Source of the DNA: Rhodoferax sp.
GTDB lineage: Bacteria > Pseudomonadota > Gammaproteobacteria > Burkholderiales > Burkholderiaceae_C
Direction: 5' to 3'
Assembly: GCF_030653815.1 (NCBI RefSeq)
Contig: NZ_JAURYQ010000006.1
Span: forward strand, 1-64,000
DNA: 64,000 nt
A model generated the notes under the pieces. That model worked only from the letters and a program-made list of their open reading frames with translations. It was not told the DNA's origin and did not search any database. Every line of letters begins with the position of its first letter. Within the stretch, counting starts at the first letter, position 1. This document shows positions 6,978-15,696 of this stretch, in pieces. The position numbers were made by a program, and so were the translations under genes.

Positions 6978-7877
6978 ATGAAAACAAAACATACGTCCAG
7001 ATTGCCTGAACGCAACCAAGCAGCCAAGTCTTTGTCCCAAGCGCTGAAAGAAAGCGAAATTGTCAAGGAGATGGTCAAAGAGTCAGCAGCTGAACTGGCG
7101 TTGGTCAACGTGACTCTCAATGAGGAGTTTTCGAACCGGAATCGATTGCACGAGGTAGCGACGGCACTTGAAAAAAGTGAAGCGATTGAAATCAAAGTGC
7201 AAGTGGCGTCGGAAAAACTGTCCCAGGTGAATCTTTTTCTGGAAAGTGAAGTCAAGGAGAGACACCTCCTGGAACAGAAACTGAATGCGGTCATTGAGCA
7301 GCAGGAGAACGCTCTGCTTGCCTCTCTTCATGACGCTCTGACCGGATTGCCAAATCGCGTGCTTTTTAATGACCGGCTGGAGCACGGGATTGCCCAAGCC
7401 AAACGGAATGGCTGGACCTTGGCCGTGATGTTCATGGACCTTGACAAGTTCAAAATCATCAATGACACCCATGGTCACGACGTTGGCGACGCAGTCCTCC
7501 AGTCGATCGCCAGACGACTTATTGAAAACACACGCAGCGACGACACGGTCAGCCGCCATGGCGGCGATGAATTTTTGTACCTGCTCATGGAAATGAGACA
7601 AAACCAGGACGCCGCCATTGTGGCGAAAAAAATCATCAAGGCGGCTCAGTTGCCGTGTGACGTCAGCGTCGGACAACTCACGGTCAGCGCCAGTATTGGC
7701 ATCTCGATTTTCCCGAAAGATGGCACCACCGCAGAGGCCTTGATCAAGTGCGCCGATGCAGCCATGTACCGGGCCAAGCAAAACAAGTCTGGCTATGCCT
7801 TCGCGAGTGACGCTCCTGCGCAGCGGCCTGAACGCACGGGACGGATGGGCTCGACTCAGTCATCGCCAAATTGCTGA
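6978..7877 (+). CDS. Diguanylate cyclase (GGDEF)
   Basis: The 299-residue protein makes cyclic di-GMP from two GTP. Residues 1-115 are charged and heptad-like (coiled coil) with no transmembrane segment or recognisable sensor domain. The GGDEF domain begins near HDALTGLPNR. The active-site GGDEF is intact, and an RSDD five residues before it fits the RxxD inhibitory I-site, so product feedback is likely. The ATG at 6978 was chosen over upstream in-frame starts because the upstream residues look non-coding. It is followed by a hairpin and then by the convergent pyrimidine operon. Confidence 0.88.
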   Translation: MKTKHTSRLPERNQAAKSLSQALKESEIVKEMVKESAAELALVNVTLNEEFSNRNRLHEVATALEKSEAIEIKVQVASEKLSQVNLFLESEVKERHLLEQKLNAVIEQQENALLASLHDALTGLPNRVLFNDRLEHGIAQAKRNGWTLAVMFMDLDKFKIINDTHGHDVGDAVLQSIARRLIENTRSDDTVSRHGGDEFLYLLMEMRQNQDAAIVAKKIIKAAQLPCDVSVGQLTVSASIGISIFPKDGTTAEALIKCADAAMYRAKQNKSGYAFASDAPAQRPERTGRMGSTQSSPNC

Positions 7878-7897
7878 CAGAAAGACCGTATCGGGGG

Positions 7898-7914
7898 GTG
7901 CCAAGCGTTGGCAC
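7898..7914. terminator. Hairpin between convergent genes
   Basis: GTGCCAA and TTGGCAC form a perfect 7-bp stem with a GCG loop, between the ends of the diguanylate cyclase gene and the pyrimidine operon. There is no U-tract on either side, so it is at best a weak terminator. Confidence 0.35.
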
Positions 7915-7985
7915 AACACAGCGCAGCCTCGGAGAACCCGCCGCCCAAGCTCCGTCCTTACCGCAGGCAAGTTCTTTCCCCCGGA

Positions 7986-9293
7986 TCAGCTCGCCTGGTA
8001 CGCCACGCGCCCGCCCACCAGCGTGCAGCGCACACGACCGGGCAACTCGTAGCCCGAGAACGGCGTGTGTTTGCCCTGGCTGACCAGGGTGTCGGCCTGC
8101 ACCGTCCAGGCGGCCTGCGGGTCGAACACACAGACATCGGCCAGACCGCCCACCTGCAGGCGTCCGGTGCGCCCCAGCCGGGGGCCGAGCGCCGTGCCCA
8201 GCACCTTGGCCGGGCCATCCGTGACGACCTGCAGCGCCCGCAGCAGGGGCACACCGCTGTCCTGGTGCCACTTGAAGGCCAGACTCAGCAGCAGTTCCAG
8301 CCCGGTGGCGCCGGGCTCGCTTTCGGCGAATGGCAAGTTCTTGGCATCTTCGTCCACCGGTGTGTGGTCTGACACCAGCGCGTCGATGCTGCCATCGAGC
8401 AAACCGGCGCGCAGCGCGTCGCGGTCGCGCTGCTGGCGCAAGGGCGGATTCAGGCGCGCGCGACTGTCGAAGTAGCCGATGTCGGCGTCGGTCAGATGAA
8501 GGGAGTTGATGCTGACGTCGCAGCTCACTTTCAGGCCGTCCAACTTGGCCTGGCGCACCAGCGCCACACCGGCGGCGCTGCTGATGCGGCACAGGTGCAC
8601 ACGCGCCCCGGTGGCGCGCATCAGTTCGAAAATCGTGTACAGGGCAATGGTTTCGGCCATCACCGGCACGCCGCTCAAACCCATGCGCGTGGCCAGCGGG
8701 CCGCTGGCCGCCACACCCTGACCCAGAAAATAGTCTTGCGGGCGCAACCACACCGCGTAGCCGAAGGTGCTGGCGTACTGAAAAGCGCGCTGCAGCACCT
8801 GGATATTGCCCAGCATCACCTCGGCCTGGCTGAAGGCCACGCAGCCGGCGTCGGTCAACATCACCATTTCGGTCAGGGTTTCACCCTTGAGGTTGCGCGT
8901 CAGCGCGCCCAGCGGGTAGACCCGCGCCTGCTCCAGCTTTTCAGCCCGAAAGCGCAACATCTCGACCAGCCCGGGCTCGTCGAGCACCGGGTCGGTGTCG
9001 GGCTGACAGACCAGGCTGGTCACACCCCCAGCCATGGCTGCCGCCATCTCGGATTCGAGCATGCGGGCGTGCTCGTTGCCCGGCTCGCGCAGGCGCACGG
9101 CCAGGTCCACCAGGCCCGGCAAGACCAGACAGCCCTTGGCCTGGATCGTCACCTCCGGCTGAAAATCTGCGGGAATGTTCTGGATGCCAAGAACGGACCC
9201 GTTGGCCAGCGCGACGTCCGCTGGCGCGTCCAGACCACTGGCGGGGTCGATGACCCGGCCACCCTGAATCAGCACACGTGTTTGCTTGTTCAT
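7986..9293 (-). CDS. pyrC': Dihydroorotase-like protein without metal ligands (PyrC'/PyrX)
   Basis: The 435-residue protein has the fold and length of class I dihydroorotase but looks inactive. The metal-binding DxHxH after PGL is DLAVR at residues 63-67, the HISTA-like segment reads CRISSA, and the SDHAPH motif reads SDHTPV. In Pseudomonas and related bacteria such a pseudo-enzyme (PyrC') is encoded right after pyrB and forms the scaffold of the dodecameric aspartate transcarbamoylase. The same gene order is seen here, 19 bases after pyrB. A genuine dihydroorotase should be elsewhere in the genome. Confidence 0.88.
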   Translation of the reverse strand: MNKQTRVLIQGGRVIDPASGLDAPADVALANGSVLGIQNIPADFQPEVTIQAKGCLVLPGLVDLAVRLREPGNEHARMLESEMAAAMAGGVTSLVCQPDTDPVLDEPGLVEMLRFRAEKLEQARVYPLGALTRNLKGETLTEMVMLTDAGCVAFSQAEVMLGNIQVLQRAFQYASTFGYAVWLRPQDYFLGQGVAASGPLATRMGLSGVPVMAETIALYTIFELMRATGARVHLCRISSAAGVALVRQAKLDGLKVSCDVSINSLHLTDADIGYFDSRARLNPPLRQQRDRDALRAGLLDGSIDALVSDHTPVDEDAKNLPFAESEPGATGLELLLSLAFKWHQDSGVPLLRALQVVTDGPAKVLGTALGPRLGRTGRLQVGGLADVCVFDPQAAWTVQADTLVSQGKHTPFSGYELPGRVRCTLVGGRVAYQAS

Positions 9294-9312
9294 CTGTTTG
9301 TCTCAAAAAAGT

Positions 9313-10275
9313 TCAGGCTTCGTTGCCGGCCACGATGCTCATCACCGCCATGCGCACCGCAATGCCAAAGGTCACCTGCGGCAGGATCACGCTCTGGCGG
9401 CCATCCACCACTGCCGAGTCGATCTCTACGCCGCGGTTGATCGGGCCCGGGTGCATCACGATGGCGTCCGGCTTGGCCAGTTGCAGCTTGGTCGGGGTCA
9501 GGCCAAAGCTCTTGAAAAACTCCTGGCTCGACGGCAGCAGCGCACCGCTCATGCGCTCGTTTTGCAGGCGTAGCATGATCACCACGTCGGCGTCCTTGAT
9601 GCCTTCTTCGAGGGTGTGGCAGACGCGCACACCCATCTGCGCCATGTCCGAGGGCACCAGGGTCTTGGGGCCGACCACGCGCACCTCGGCACAGCCCAGT
9701 GTGGTGAGGGCGTGGATGTCGGAGCGCGCCACGCGCGAGTGCAGCACGTCGCCCACGATGGCCACCGTCAGGTTGGCAAAGTCGCCCTTGTAGTGGCGAA
9801 TGGTGTACATGTCGAGCAGGCCCTGGGTGGGGTGGGCGTGGCGGCCGTCGCCGGCGTTGACCACATGCACATGCGGCGCCACATGCTGGGCGATCAGGTA
9901 GGGCGCGCCCGACTCGCTGTGGCGCACGACAAAAATGTCGGCGGCCATGGCGCTCAGGTTGGCAATGGTGTCGAGCAGCGACTCCCCCTTGGCGGCCGAC
10001 GACTTGGCAATATCAAGGTTGATCACGTCGGCGCTCAGGCGCTTGGCGGCAATTTCGAAGGTGGTGCGGGTGCGCGTAGAGTTTTCAAAAAACAAGTTGA
10101 AGACACTTTTACCGCGCAGCAATGGCAACTTTTTAACCTCGCGGTTGCCCACCGAGACAAAGTTGGCGGCGGTGTCAAGCACCTGGGTCAGGATGCTTTT
10201 GGGCAAGCCCTCGGTGGACAGCAGATGGATCAGCTCACCGTTTTTATTGAGCTGCGGGTTGTGCTTGTACAGCAT
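9313..10275 (-). CDS. pyrB: Aspartate carbamoyltransferase catalytic subunit
   Basis: The 320-residue enzyme condenses carbamoyl phosphate with aspartate, the first committed step of pyrimidine synthesis. The carbamoyl-phosphate motif [13 protein letters not shown] and the HPTQGLLD loop are present. Its N-terminus is extended relative to E. coli PyrB, as in ATCases that bind a PyrC' partner. No pyrI regulatory gene is nearby. pyrR lies 2 bases upstream and pyrC' downstream, so it sits mid-operon. Confidence 0.95.
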   Translation of the reverse strand: MLYKHNPQLNKNGELIHLLSTEGLPKSILTQVLDTAANFVSVGNREVKKLPLLRGKSVFNLFFENSTRTRTTFEIAAKRLSADVINLDIAKSSAAKGESLLDTIANLSAMAADIFVVRHSESGAPYLIAQHVAPHVHVVNAGDGRHAHPTQGLLDMYTIRHYKGDFANLTVAIVGDVLHSRVARSDIHALTTLGCAEVRVVGPKTLVPSDMAQMGVRVCHTLEEGIKDADVVIMLRLQNERMSGALLPSSQEFFKSFGLTPTKLQLAKPDAIVMHPGPINRGVEIDSAVVDGRQSVILPQVTFGIAVRMAVMSIVAGNEA

Positions 10276-10277
10276 GG

Positions 10278-10775
10278 CTAGATTTCTTTCAGGTTAAAGC
10301 TGAAACGACCGTCCTCTTGACGCACCAGCGCCAGCGACTGGCTGGCGGGTAGGTGGATGCGCGCGCTGCACAGGTCGGCCTGGATCGGCAGTTCGCGGCC
10401 GCCGCGGTCCACCAGCACCGCCAGTTTGACGCTGGCCGGACGGCCAAAGTCAAACAGTTCGTTGAGCACCGCGCGCACCGTGCGCCCGGTGAACAGCACA
10501 TCGTCGAGCAGCAGCACATGGGCGCCATTGACGTCAAACGGGATTTGCGTCTGCGCGCTGCTGGTCATGCCGCGGCGCGCATAGTCGTCACGGTGCATGG
10601 CCGACGAGATCACGCCAAACGGCTGCGCCAGGCCCAGGTCCTGGCGCAGGCGCTCGGCCAGCCAGACGCCGCCCGAGGCAATGCCCAGCAATTGCGTGTC
10701 GGGCTGCAGCAGGGGATCCAGCTTGTGCGCCAGATCGGCATACAGCGCCTCGGCATCGAGTGCCAGTGTGCTCAT
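10278..10775 (-). CDS. pyrR: Bifunctional PyrR: pyrimidine regulator / uracil phosphoribosyltransferase
   Basis: The 165-residue protein is a PRTase-fold homologue of PyrR. The PRPP-binding motif [18 protein letters not shown] (around residue 90-107) is clear. In Bacillus PyrR binds pyr mRNA; in Gram-negative bacteria its regulatory role is less certain and it may mainly salvage uracil. Its start overlaps the end of ruvX by 4 bases, so the two are translationally coupled. No PyrR-binding loop was recognised near the gene. Confidence 0.9.
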   Translation of the reverse strand: MSTLALDAEALYADLAHKLDPLLQPDTQLLGIASGGVWLAERLRQDLGLAQPFGVISSAMHRDDYARRGMTSSAQTQIPFDVNGAHVLLLDDVLFTGRTVRAVLNELFDFGRPASVKLAVLVDRGGRELPIQADLCSARIHLPASQSLALVRQEDGRFSFNLKEI

Positions 10776-11209
10776 GGAAGACTCCTTAAAAACTGTTCCA
10801 GAATGATGCAGGCGGCGGCCGCATCGGCATCAACCGCGCCCATGGAATGGGCCTCGGTGGTGGTGTAGCGCTCGTCCACCTCAAAGACCGGCAAGTTGAA
10901 GCGGCCATGCAATTGGCGGGCAAATTTGCGCGCGCGCACGGTGTTGTCGTGGGCTGCGCCATCGGGGTGAAACGGCACACCGACCACCAGCGCATCAGGC
11001 TGCCAGATCTTGAGCTGCTGCGCCACTTTCTCGAAGCGCGCCTTGCCCTCGGCGGCAATCGTGCCCTGCGGCTGGGCCGTTCGCAGGATGCGGTTGCCGA
11101 CCGCAAAACCGGTGCGCTTGAGGCCGAAATCGAGTGCCATGAAGGTCTGCAGATGGGGCGGCACCACCGGCTGTGGGTCGACGCTTGAACTGTCGGCCGG
11201 GGTGTTCAT
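10772..11209 (-). CDS. ruvX: RuvX/YqgF Holliday-junction-resolvase-like protein
   Basis: The 145-residue protein belongs to the YqgF/RuvX RNase H-fold family, implicated in processing the 5' end of pre-16S rRNA and earlier proposed as a Holliday junction resolvase. The N-terminal MALDFGLKRTGFAVGN carries the first catalytic aspartate, and DERYTTTEA is the other typical motif. It overlaps yqgE and pyrR by 4 bases each, an arrangement widespread in proteobacteria. Confidence 0.92.
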   Translation of the reverse strand: MNTPADSSSVDPQPVVPPHLQTFMALDFGLKRTGFAVGNRILRTAQPQGTIAAEGKARFEKVAQQLKIWQPDALVVGVPFHPDGAAHDNTVRARKFARQLHGRFNLPVFEVDERYTTTEAHSMGAVDADAAAACIILEQFLRSLP

Positions 11210-11805
11210 GCGTGCCCGGCGTCAGGCGCCAGCATCCAGGGCTCCAGGCCCAGCAACCTGAGCGCCTGGGCATAACGTTCGGACACCGGGGTCTCGAAAA
11301 TCAGCCGGGCGTCGGCTTCCACCGTGAGCCAGCTGTTGTCACCCAGTTCGGACTCCAGTTGGCCCTCACCCCAGGATGAATATCCCAAGGAAATCAGCAG
11401 CTTGCGCGGCCCGCTGCCGGTCGAGATGGCCTCCAGCACATCGCGCGAGGTGGTCATCTCCAAACCGCCAGGAATGACCATGGTGCTGGCATAAACCGGG
11501 TGTTCAGGCTGATCGTCACCGGCAAAGGTGGCCTCGTGCAGCACAAAGCCGCGCTCGGTTTGCACCGGGCCACCAAAGAAAACGGGGGCGGACTGCAGGT
11601 CGGGGCGGCTCAAAGGCAGCGCCACCTTTTCAAACAGACCCTTGAGGTCGATGTCGCAGGGTTTGTTGATGACCAGCCCCAAGGCACCACGGGGGCTGTG
11701 CTCGCACAGATAAACGACACTTTGGCCGAAGAGCGGATCCTGCAGACCGGGCATGGCGATCAAAAAATGATTCGCCAGGTTGATGGGGGCAGGCTCAGAA
11801 GACAT
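11206..11805 (-). CDS. YqgE/AlgH family protein (UPF0301)
   Basis: The 199-residue protein has the typical YqgE/AlgH start, LANHFLIAMPGLQDPLFGQS, followed by VVYLCEH and GPVQTERGFVLH. The family is conserved next to ruvX, but its biochemical role is not settled; in Pseudomonas AlgH affects alginate production. It is the first gene of the pyrimidine operon and starts only 15 bases from the divergent photolyase start, so the promoters of the two units must lie within each other's coding region. Confidence 0.9.
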   Translation of the reverse strand: MSSEPAPINLANHFLIAMPGLQDPLFGQSVVYLCEHSPRGALGLVINKPCDIDLKGLFEKVALPLSRPDLQSAPVFFGGPVQTERGFVLHEATFAGDDQPEHPVYASTMVIPGGLEMTTSRDVLEAISTGSGPRKLLISLGYSSWGEGQLESELGDNSWLTVEADARLIFETPVSERYAQALRLLGLEPWMLAPDAGHA

Positions 11806-11820
11806 GGAACAATTCTAGCG

Positions 11821-13308
11821 ATGAACATGACCCAAAACTTTGAAACCGGCCTGATGTGGTTCCGGCGCGATTTGCGCTTGGTGGACAACGCCGCGCTGCA
11901 TCTGGCGCTGCGTCAATGTGCGCGTGTGCACTGCGTTTTTGTCTTCGACCGGGACATTCTGGCGCCGCTGCCGCGCGCGGACCGACGCGTGGAATTTATC
12001 CGCGAATCCCTGGTGGAACTGGACGCGGGCCTGCGCCAGCTTAAGCGCAAGGCCGGTGTTGGCCTGATCGTGGTCCATGCTGTCGCCCGTGACGAGATCC
12101 CGCGGCTGGCTGCAGCCCTCCGGGTCCAAGCGGTATTTGCCGCGCGCGACTACGAGCCACAAGCGCAGGCGCGGGACGAGGCTGTGCGCCAGGCGTTGAC
12201 ACAAGTGGGCTGCGCCTTTTTCACCTGCAAGGACCAGGTCATTTTTGAAGGCCGCGATATCCTCACCCAGTCCGGCACGCCTTACGGCGTCTTCACGCCC
12301 TACAAGAACAACTGGCTCAAACGCGTGGCGCCCGAAGACCTGGCGCAGCACGACAGCGCGCCGCTGGCCCCGCGCCTGCTTGAGCGCCCGCCCGAATTCC
12401 AGCGCCCGGTGCCCAGCCTGAGCGACCTGGGTTTTGAGCCGACCAACCTGGACAGCCTGAAGATCCCCACCGGCGAAAGTGGTGGCCAGACCTTGTTCGA
12501 AGCCTTTTTTGAGCGCATGGACGACTACCACGCCACGCGTGACTTGCCGGCGGTCAAGGGGCCGAGTTACCTGGGCGTGCACCTGCGTTTTGGCACCGTG
12601 TCGATCCGTCAACTGGTACGCATTGCGCTGCAGCGCCAGGCCGCAGGCAGCGCGGGCGCGACGGTGTGGCTGAGCGAACTGGTGTGGCGCGACTTTTACT
12701 TTGCCATTCTGGCCAATTTCCCGCACGTGGCGCGGCAGGCCTTCAAGCCCGAATACGACGCGATTGCCTGGGAAAGCGGCCGGCAGGCCAACGAACTGTT
12801 TGCAGCTTGGTGCGAGGGTCGCACCGGTTACCCGCTGGTCGACGCCGCCATGGCGCAGATCAACCAGACCGGCTACATGCACAACCGCCTGCGCATGGTG
12901 GCGGGCAGCTTTCTGGTGAAAGATCTGGGGCTTGACTGGCGCTGGGGCGAGCACTACTTTGCCGAAAAGCTCAACGACTTCGACCTGTCGGCCAACAATG
13001 GCGGCTGGCAATGGGTGGCCTCCAGCGGTTGTGATGCCCAACCCTACTTCCGTATCTTCAACCCGGTGAGCCAGAGCGAAAGGTTCGACCCGCAAGGCAA
13101 GTTCATCCGCCGCTACCTGCCGCAACTGGCCAAGCTGTCAGACAAAGCCATCCATGCGCCCTGGGCAGCCAAACCATTGGAGCTGCAAATGGCCGGCGTG
13201 GTGCTGGGCCAGACCTACCCGCACCCCGTCGTAGCCCACGACGAGGCCCGCGCCAAGACCTTGCAGCGTTATGCGGTGGTCAAGAAGTCAAGCGCACAGC
13301 CACTTTAA
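11821..13308 (+). CDS. phrB: Deoxyribodipyrimidine photolyase (class I CPD photolyase)
   Basis: The 495-residue flavoprotein uses blue light to split cyclobutane pyrimidine dimers. The N-terminal antenna-binding domain begins LMWFRRDLRLVDNAAL. The C-terminal FAD domain shows the signature NNGGWQWVASSGCDAQPYFR followed by IFNPVSQSERFDP. The start ATG at 11821 has a weak GGAA upstream; the ATG at 11827 is an alternative. Its 3' end overlaps the convergent rubredoxin gene by 4 bases. Confidence 0.93.
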   Translation: MNMTQNFETGLMWFRRDLRLVDNAALHLALRQCARVHCVFVFDRDILAPLPRADRRVEFIRESLVELDAGLRQLKRKAGVGLIVVHAVARDEIPRLAAALRVQAVFAARDYEPQAQARDEAVRQALTQVGCAFFTCKDQVIFEGRDILTQSGTPYGVFTPYKNNWLKRVAPEDLAQHDSAPLAPRLLERPPEFQRPVPSLSDLGFEPTNLDSLKIPTGESGGQTLFEAFFERMDDYHATRDLPAVKGPSYLGVHLRFGTVSIRQLVRIALQRQAAGSAGATVWLSELVWRDFYFAILANFPHVARQAFKPEYDAIAWESGRQANELFAAWCEGRTGYPLVDAAMAQINQTGYMHNRLRMVAGSFLVKDLGLDWRWGEHYFAEKLNDFDLSANNGGWQWVASSGCDAQPYFRIFNPVSQSERFDPQGKFIRRYLPQLAKLSDKAIHAPWAAKPLELQMAGVVLGQTYPHPVVAHDEARAKTLQRYAVVKKSSAQPL

Positions 13309-13478
13309 ATTTGAACCATCTCGAAATCTTCCTTGCGGGCACCGCACTCGGGGCAGGTCCAGTTGAGGGGCACGTCGCGCCAGGCGGTGCCCGGTGCAAT
13401 ACCGTGCTCCGGATCGCCCGCTTGCTCGTCATAAATCCAGCCACAAATCAGGCACATCCAGGTTGTTGATTGCGTCAC
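13305..13478 (-). CDS. rubA: Rubredoxin
   Basis: A 57-residue one-iron electron carrier with two CxxC ligands: CLIC near residue 9 and CPEC near residue 42. The spacing and the text GWIYDEQAGDPEHGIAPGT are standard for rubredoxin. I chose the GTG at 13478, which gives the usual length and has a purine-rich GGAAGG upstream; earlier ATGs would add about 20 non-family residues. A rubredoxin gene divergent from hemL is common in betaproteobacteria. Confidence 0.92.
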   Translation of the reverse strand: MTQSTTWMCLICGWIYDEQAGDPEHGIAPGTAWRDVPLNWTCPECGARKEDFEMVQI

Positions 13479-13580
13479 AGTGTCCAAAGCCTTCCAATAG
13501 AATGTCTCATCACTCGCATCCAGGCTTGATTCCAACAAACAAGCCCGGTACCCATCGCCTTATTCTGCCCTATACCAGCC

Positions 13581-14891
13581 ATGACCCATTCCCCTGATCG
13601 CAATGCCACTTTGTTTGCCCGCGCCGCCCAGGTGATCCCGGGCGGCGTCAACTCCCCGGTGCGCGCTTTTCGCGCGGTCGGCGGAACGCCGCGTTTCATC
13701 AGCCGCGCGCAAGGCGCCTACATGTGGGACGCCAACGGCCAGCGTTACACCGACTACATCGGTTCCTGGGGACCGATGATTCTGGGCCACGGCCACCCGG
13801 CGGTGGTGGAAGCCGTGCAAAAAGCCCTGCTGGAAGGTTTCTCCTTCGGCGCACCGACCGAGCGTGAGGTGGAACTGGCCGAAGCCATTCTGAAACTGAT
13901 GCCAAGCATGGACATGGTGCGCCTGGTGAGTTCCGGCACCGAAGCGAGCATGAGCACCATCCGCCTGGCGCGCGGTGCCACCGGACGCAGCAAGTTCATC
14001 AAATTTGAGGGTTGTTACCACGGCCATGCTGACGCGTTGCTGGTGAAAGCCGGCTCGGGCCTGGCCACCTTTGGCAACCCGACCAGCGCCGGCGTGCCGC
14101 CCGAGGTGGTGCAGCACACGCTGGTGCTGGAGTACAACAACATCGAGCAGCTCGAAGCCGCGTTTGCCGAGCAGGGCAAGGAAATCGCCTGCCTGATGAT
14201 GGAGCCGATCTGCGGCAACATGAACTTTGTGCGCGCCACCGTCCCGTTTATGAAACGCTGCCGCGAACTCTGCACCCAGTACGGCGCGCTGTTGGTGCTG
14301 GACGAGGTGATGACAGGCTTCAGGGTGGCGCTGGGTGGCGCCCAAAGCGTTTACGCCAAGGACATCCCCGGCTTCGAGCCCGACATGACGGTGATGGGCA
14401 AGGTGATCGGTGGCGGCATGCCGCTGGCCGCCTTTGGTGCCAAGCGCGCGGTGATGGAACACCTGGCACCGCTGGGCACGGTGTATCAGGCCGGCACCTT
14501 GAGCGGCAACCCGGTGGCCACGGCCTGCGGCCTGGCGACACTGGCCGAGATCAGCAAGCCCGGTTTTTATGACGAACTGGGCCGCAAGACCCGCGCCCTG
14601 ATCAGCGGCCTGAGCGAAGCCGCCAAGGCTGAAGGCGTGGCGTTTTGTGGCGACTCAGAGGGCGGCATGATGGGCTTTTATCTGCTCGACACCTTGCCCT
14701 GCACCTACAGCCAGGTCATGAAAACCGATGGCGCCAAATTCAACCAGTTGTTCCACGGCCTGCTGGACCGTGGCGTCTACATTGCGCCAGCGCTGTACGA
14801 AGCCGGTTTTGTCAGCGCCGCGCACACCGACGCCGACATTGCCGAAACCGTGGCGGCGGCACGTGAAATCTTTAAACTACTTCCAAAGTAA
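13581..14891 (+). CDS. hemL: Glutamate-1-semialdehyde 2,1-aminomutase
   Basis: The 436-residue PLP enzyme converts glutamate-1-semialdehyde to 5-aminolevulinate, the C5 route to haem. Family marks include [28 protein letters not shown], the aspartate of [12 protein letters not shown], and [14 protein letters not shown] carrying the PLP lysine. Length and start agree with the family. It reads away from rubredoxin and is followed by the accessory patch. Confidence 0.96.
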   Translation: MTHSPDRNATLFARAAQVIPGGVNSPVRAFRAVGGTPRFISRAQGAYMWDANGQRYTDYIGSWGPMILGHGHPAVVEAVQKALLEGFSFGAPTEREVELAEAILKLMPSMDMVRLVSSGTEASMSTIRLARGATGRSKFIKFEGCYHGHADALLVKAGSGLATFGNPTSAGVPPEVVQHTLVLEYNNIEQLEAAFAEQGKEIACLMMEPICGNMNFVRATVPFMKRCRELCTQYGALLVLDEVMTGFRVALGGAQSVYAKDIPGFEPDMTVMGKVIGGGMPLAAFGAKRAVMEHLAPLGTVYQAGTLSGNPVATACGLATLAEISKPGFYDELGRKTRALISGLSEAAKAEGVAFCGDSEGGMMGFYLLDTLPCTYSQVMKTDGAKFNQLFHGLLDRGVYIAPALYEAGFVSAAHTDADIAETVAAAREIFKLLPK

Positions 14892-14956
14892 TAGATTTCA
14901 GGCAGGAAGCGTGGTTTGCTTTATCTTGCCCGCCAGAGGGTGAAGGGCCAACCTCC

Positions 14957-15271
14957 TCAAACCCCCTGTGCATGGCTTGCTTGCGCCACCAGACGCACGC
15001 CCAGCGCAATGCACACGCGAGAGATCGTGTCAAAGCGTGGCTGCGAATTGGGCCGCAACGCTTTGTACAAAGCTTCTCGGGTCAGCCCCGAAATTTTGGC
15101 CACCTCGGTCATGCCACGAGCCCGGGCAATCATGCCCAGCGCATGTGTCAACTCGGATGGGTCGTCATCTTGCAGCGCCAGCGTCAAGTAATTGGCGATG
15201 TCTTCGTCGGTCTTGAGGTGCTCAGCCATATCGAACACTGGCAAGTCGGCAAGCTTGATTTTTTGGGTCAT
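14957..15271 (-). CDS. HigA-like antitoxin (probable addiction module antidote)
   Basis: The 104-residue protein matches the addiction-module antidote family related to HigA, with a helix-turn-helix in its C-terminal half (EVAKISGLTREALYKAL, then the PRFDTISRVCIALG segment). Such antitoxins bind their own promoter and neutralise a RelE-fold toxin. The ATG at 15271 has a strong AGGAGTG Shine-Dalgarno. The toxin gene immediately upstream is truncated, so this is an orphan that may survive as a regulator or as protection against related toxins. Confidence 0.8.
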   Translation of the reverse strand: MTQKIKLADLPVFDMAEHLKTDEDIANYLTLALQDDDPSELTHALGMIARARGMTEVAKISGLTREALYKALRPNSQPRFDTISRVCIALGVRLVAQASHAQGV

Positions 15272-15413
15272 GGTGGTCACTCCTGAATAGTTTTTGACAG
15301 CGCAATCCACGCTGTGCCTTGTCCAACCTTTTGGCGAGACGAATGCGCGTCATGCTGTCCTTGCGGCTGTCTAGCCAATCAGTGAATTCTGTCAGTTGTT
15401 TGACGATAAACAT
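15222..15413 (-). pseudogene. Truncated HigB/RelE-family toxin remnant
   Basis: The reading frame opens with MFIVKQLTEFTDWLDS and continues to LAKRLDKAQRG (residues 1-36). This is the N-terminal third of the addiction-module killer protein family, normally about 100 residues. After residue 36 the sequence jumps straight into the antitoxin's leader and the frame runs out as LRCQKLFRSDHHD. The catalytic C-terminal part is missing, as expected from an internal deletion of roughly 200 bases, while the antitoxin Shine-Dalgarno was kept. Confidence 0.75.
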
Positions 15414-15512
15414 GAATAAATTGTAATCATTTGTTCACAAATTGGCAAGCGGGATGCCCGAACCCGATTCCAAGCTTCTTGATTTTCGTTCTCCTCGTAG
15501 CTAGAATCGACC

Positions 15513-15535
15513 CGCGTAGCCAGATTCGGCTCGCG
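15513..15535. other. Small hairpin upstream of the rsgA leader
   Basis: CGCG-ta-GCC and GGC-t-CGCG can pair around an AGATTC loop. It may belong to the 5' leader of rsgA or be a terminator remnant. Confidence 0.25.
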
Positions 15536-15565
15536 TTACTTTTCGAGGTTTGGATGTTGGAGATT

Positions 15566-15681
15566 GCAGTAATCCGATAACCCGATCCCTGCACTTGCGG
15601 GGCATCTTGGTTATCGCGATCACAAACGGTTGGCAGACCGCTACATGGCGGCCTGCTGTGTCTGTTCGTCTGGATTACTGC
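15566..15681 (+). ncRNA. Predicted three-way-junction RNA in the rsgA leader
   Basis: The plus strand folds into a closed junction. P1 pairs GCAGTAATCC (15566-15575) with GGATTACTGC (15672-15681), perfect over 10 bp. P2 pairs GATAACC (15576-15582) with GGTTATC (15609-15615) and stacks directly on P1; inside it CCCTGC and GCGGGG form a hairpin with an ACTT loop. P3 pairs GCAGaCCGC (15633-15641) with GCGGcCTGC (15648-15656) around TACATG. The structure ends 15 bases before the rsgA ATG. It matches no RNA family I know. It could be a cis-regulator or a small palindromic element. Confidence 0.45.
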
Positions 15682-15696
15682 TAATTGATTTCCAAC

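Noticed and set aside
11815..13125. Minus-strand open frame (about 436 codons) opposite the photolyase
   Set aside because: Same antisense artefact; the plus-strand photolyase has all catalytic motifs.
15566..15681. Integron attC site
   Set aside because: The core-site sequences expected for attC are not seen and no integrase is nearby; a structured leader or REP-like element fits better.
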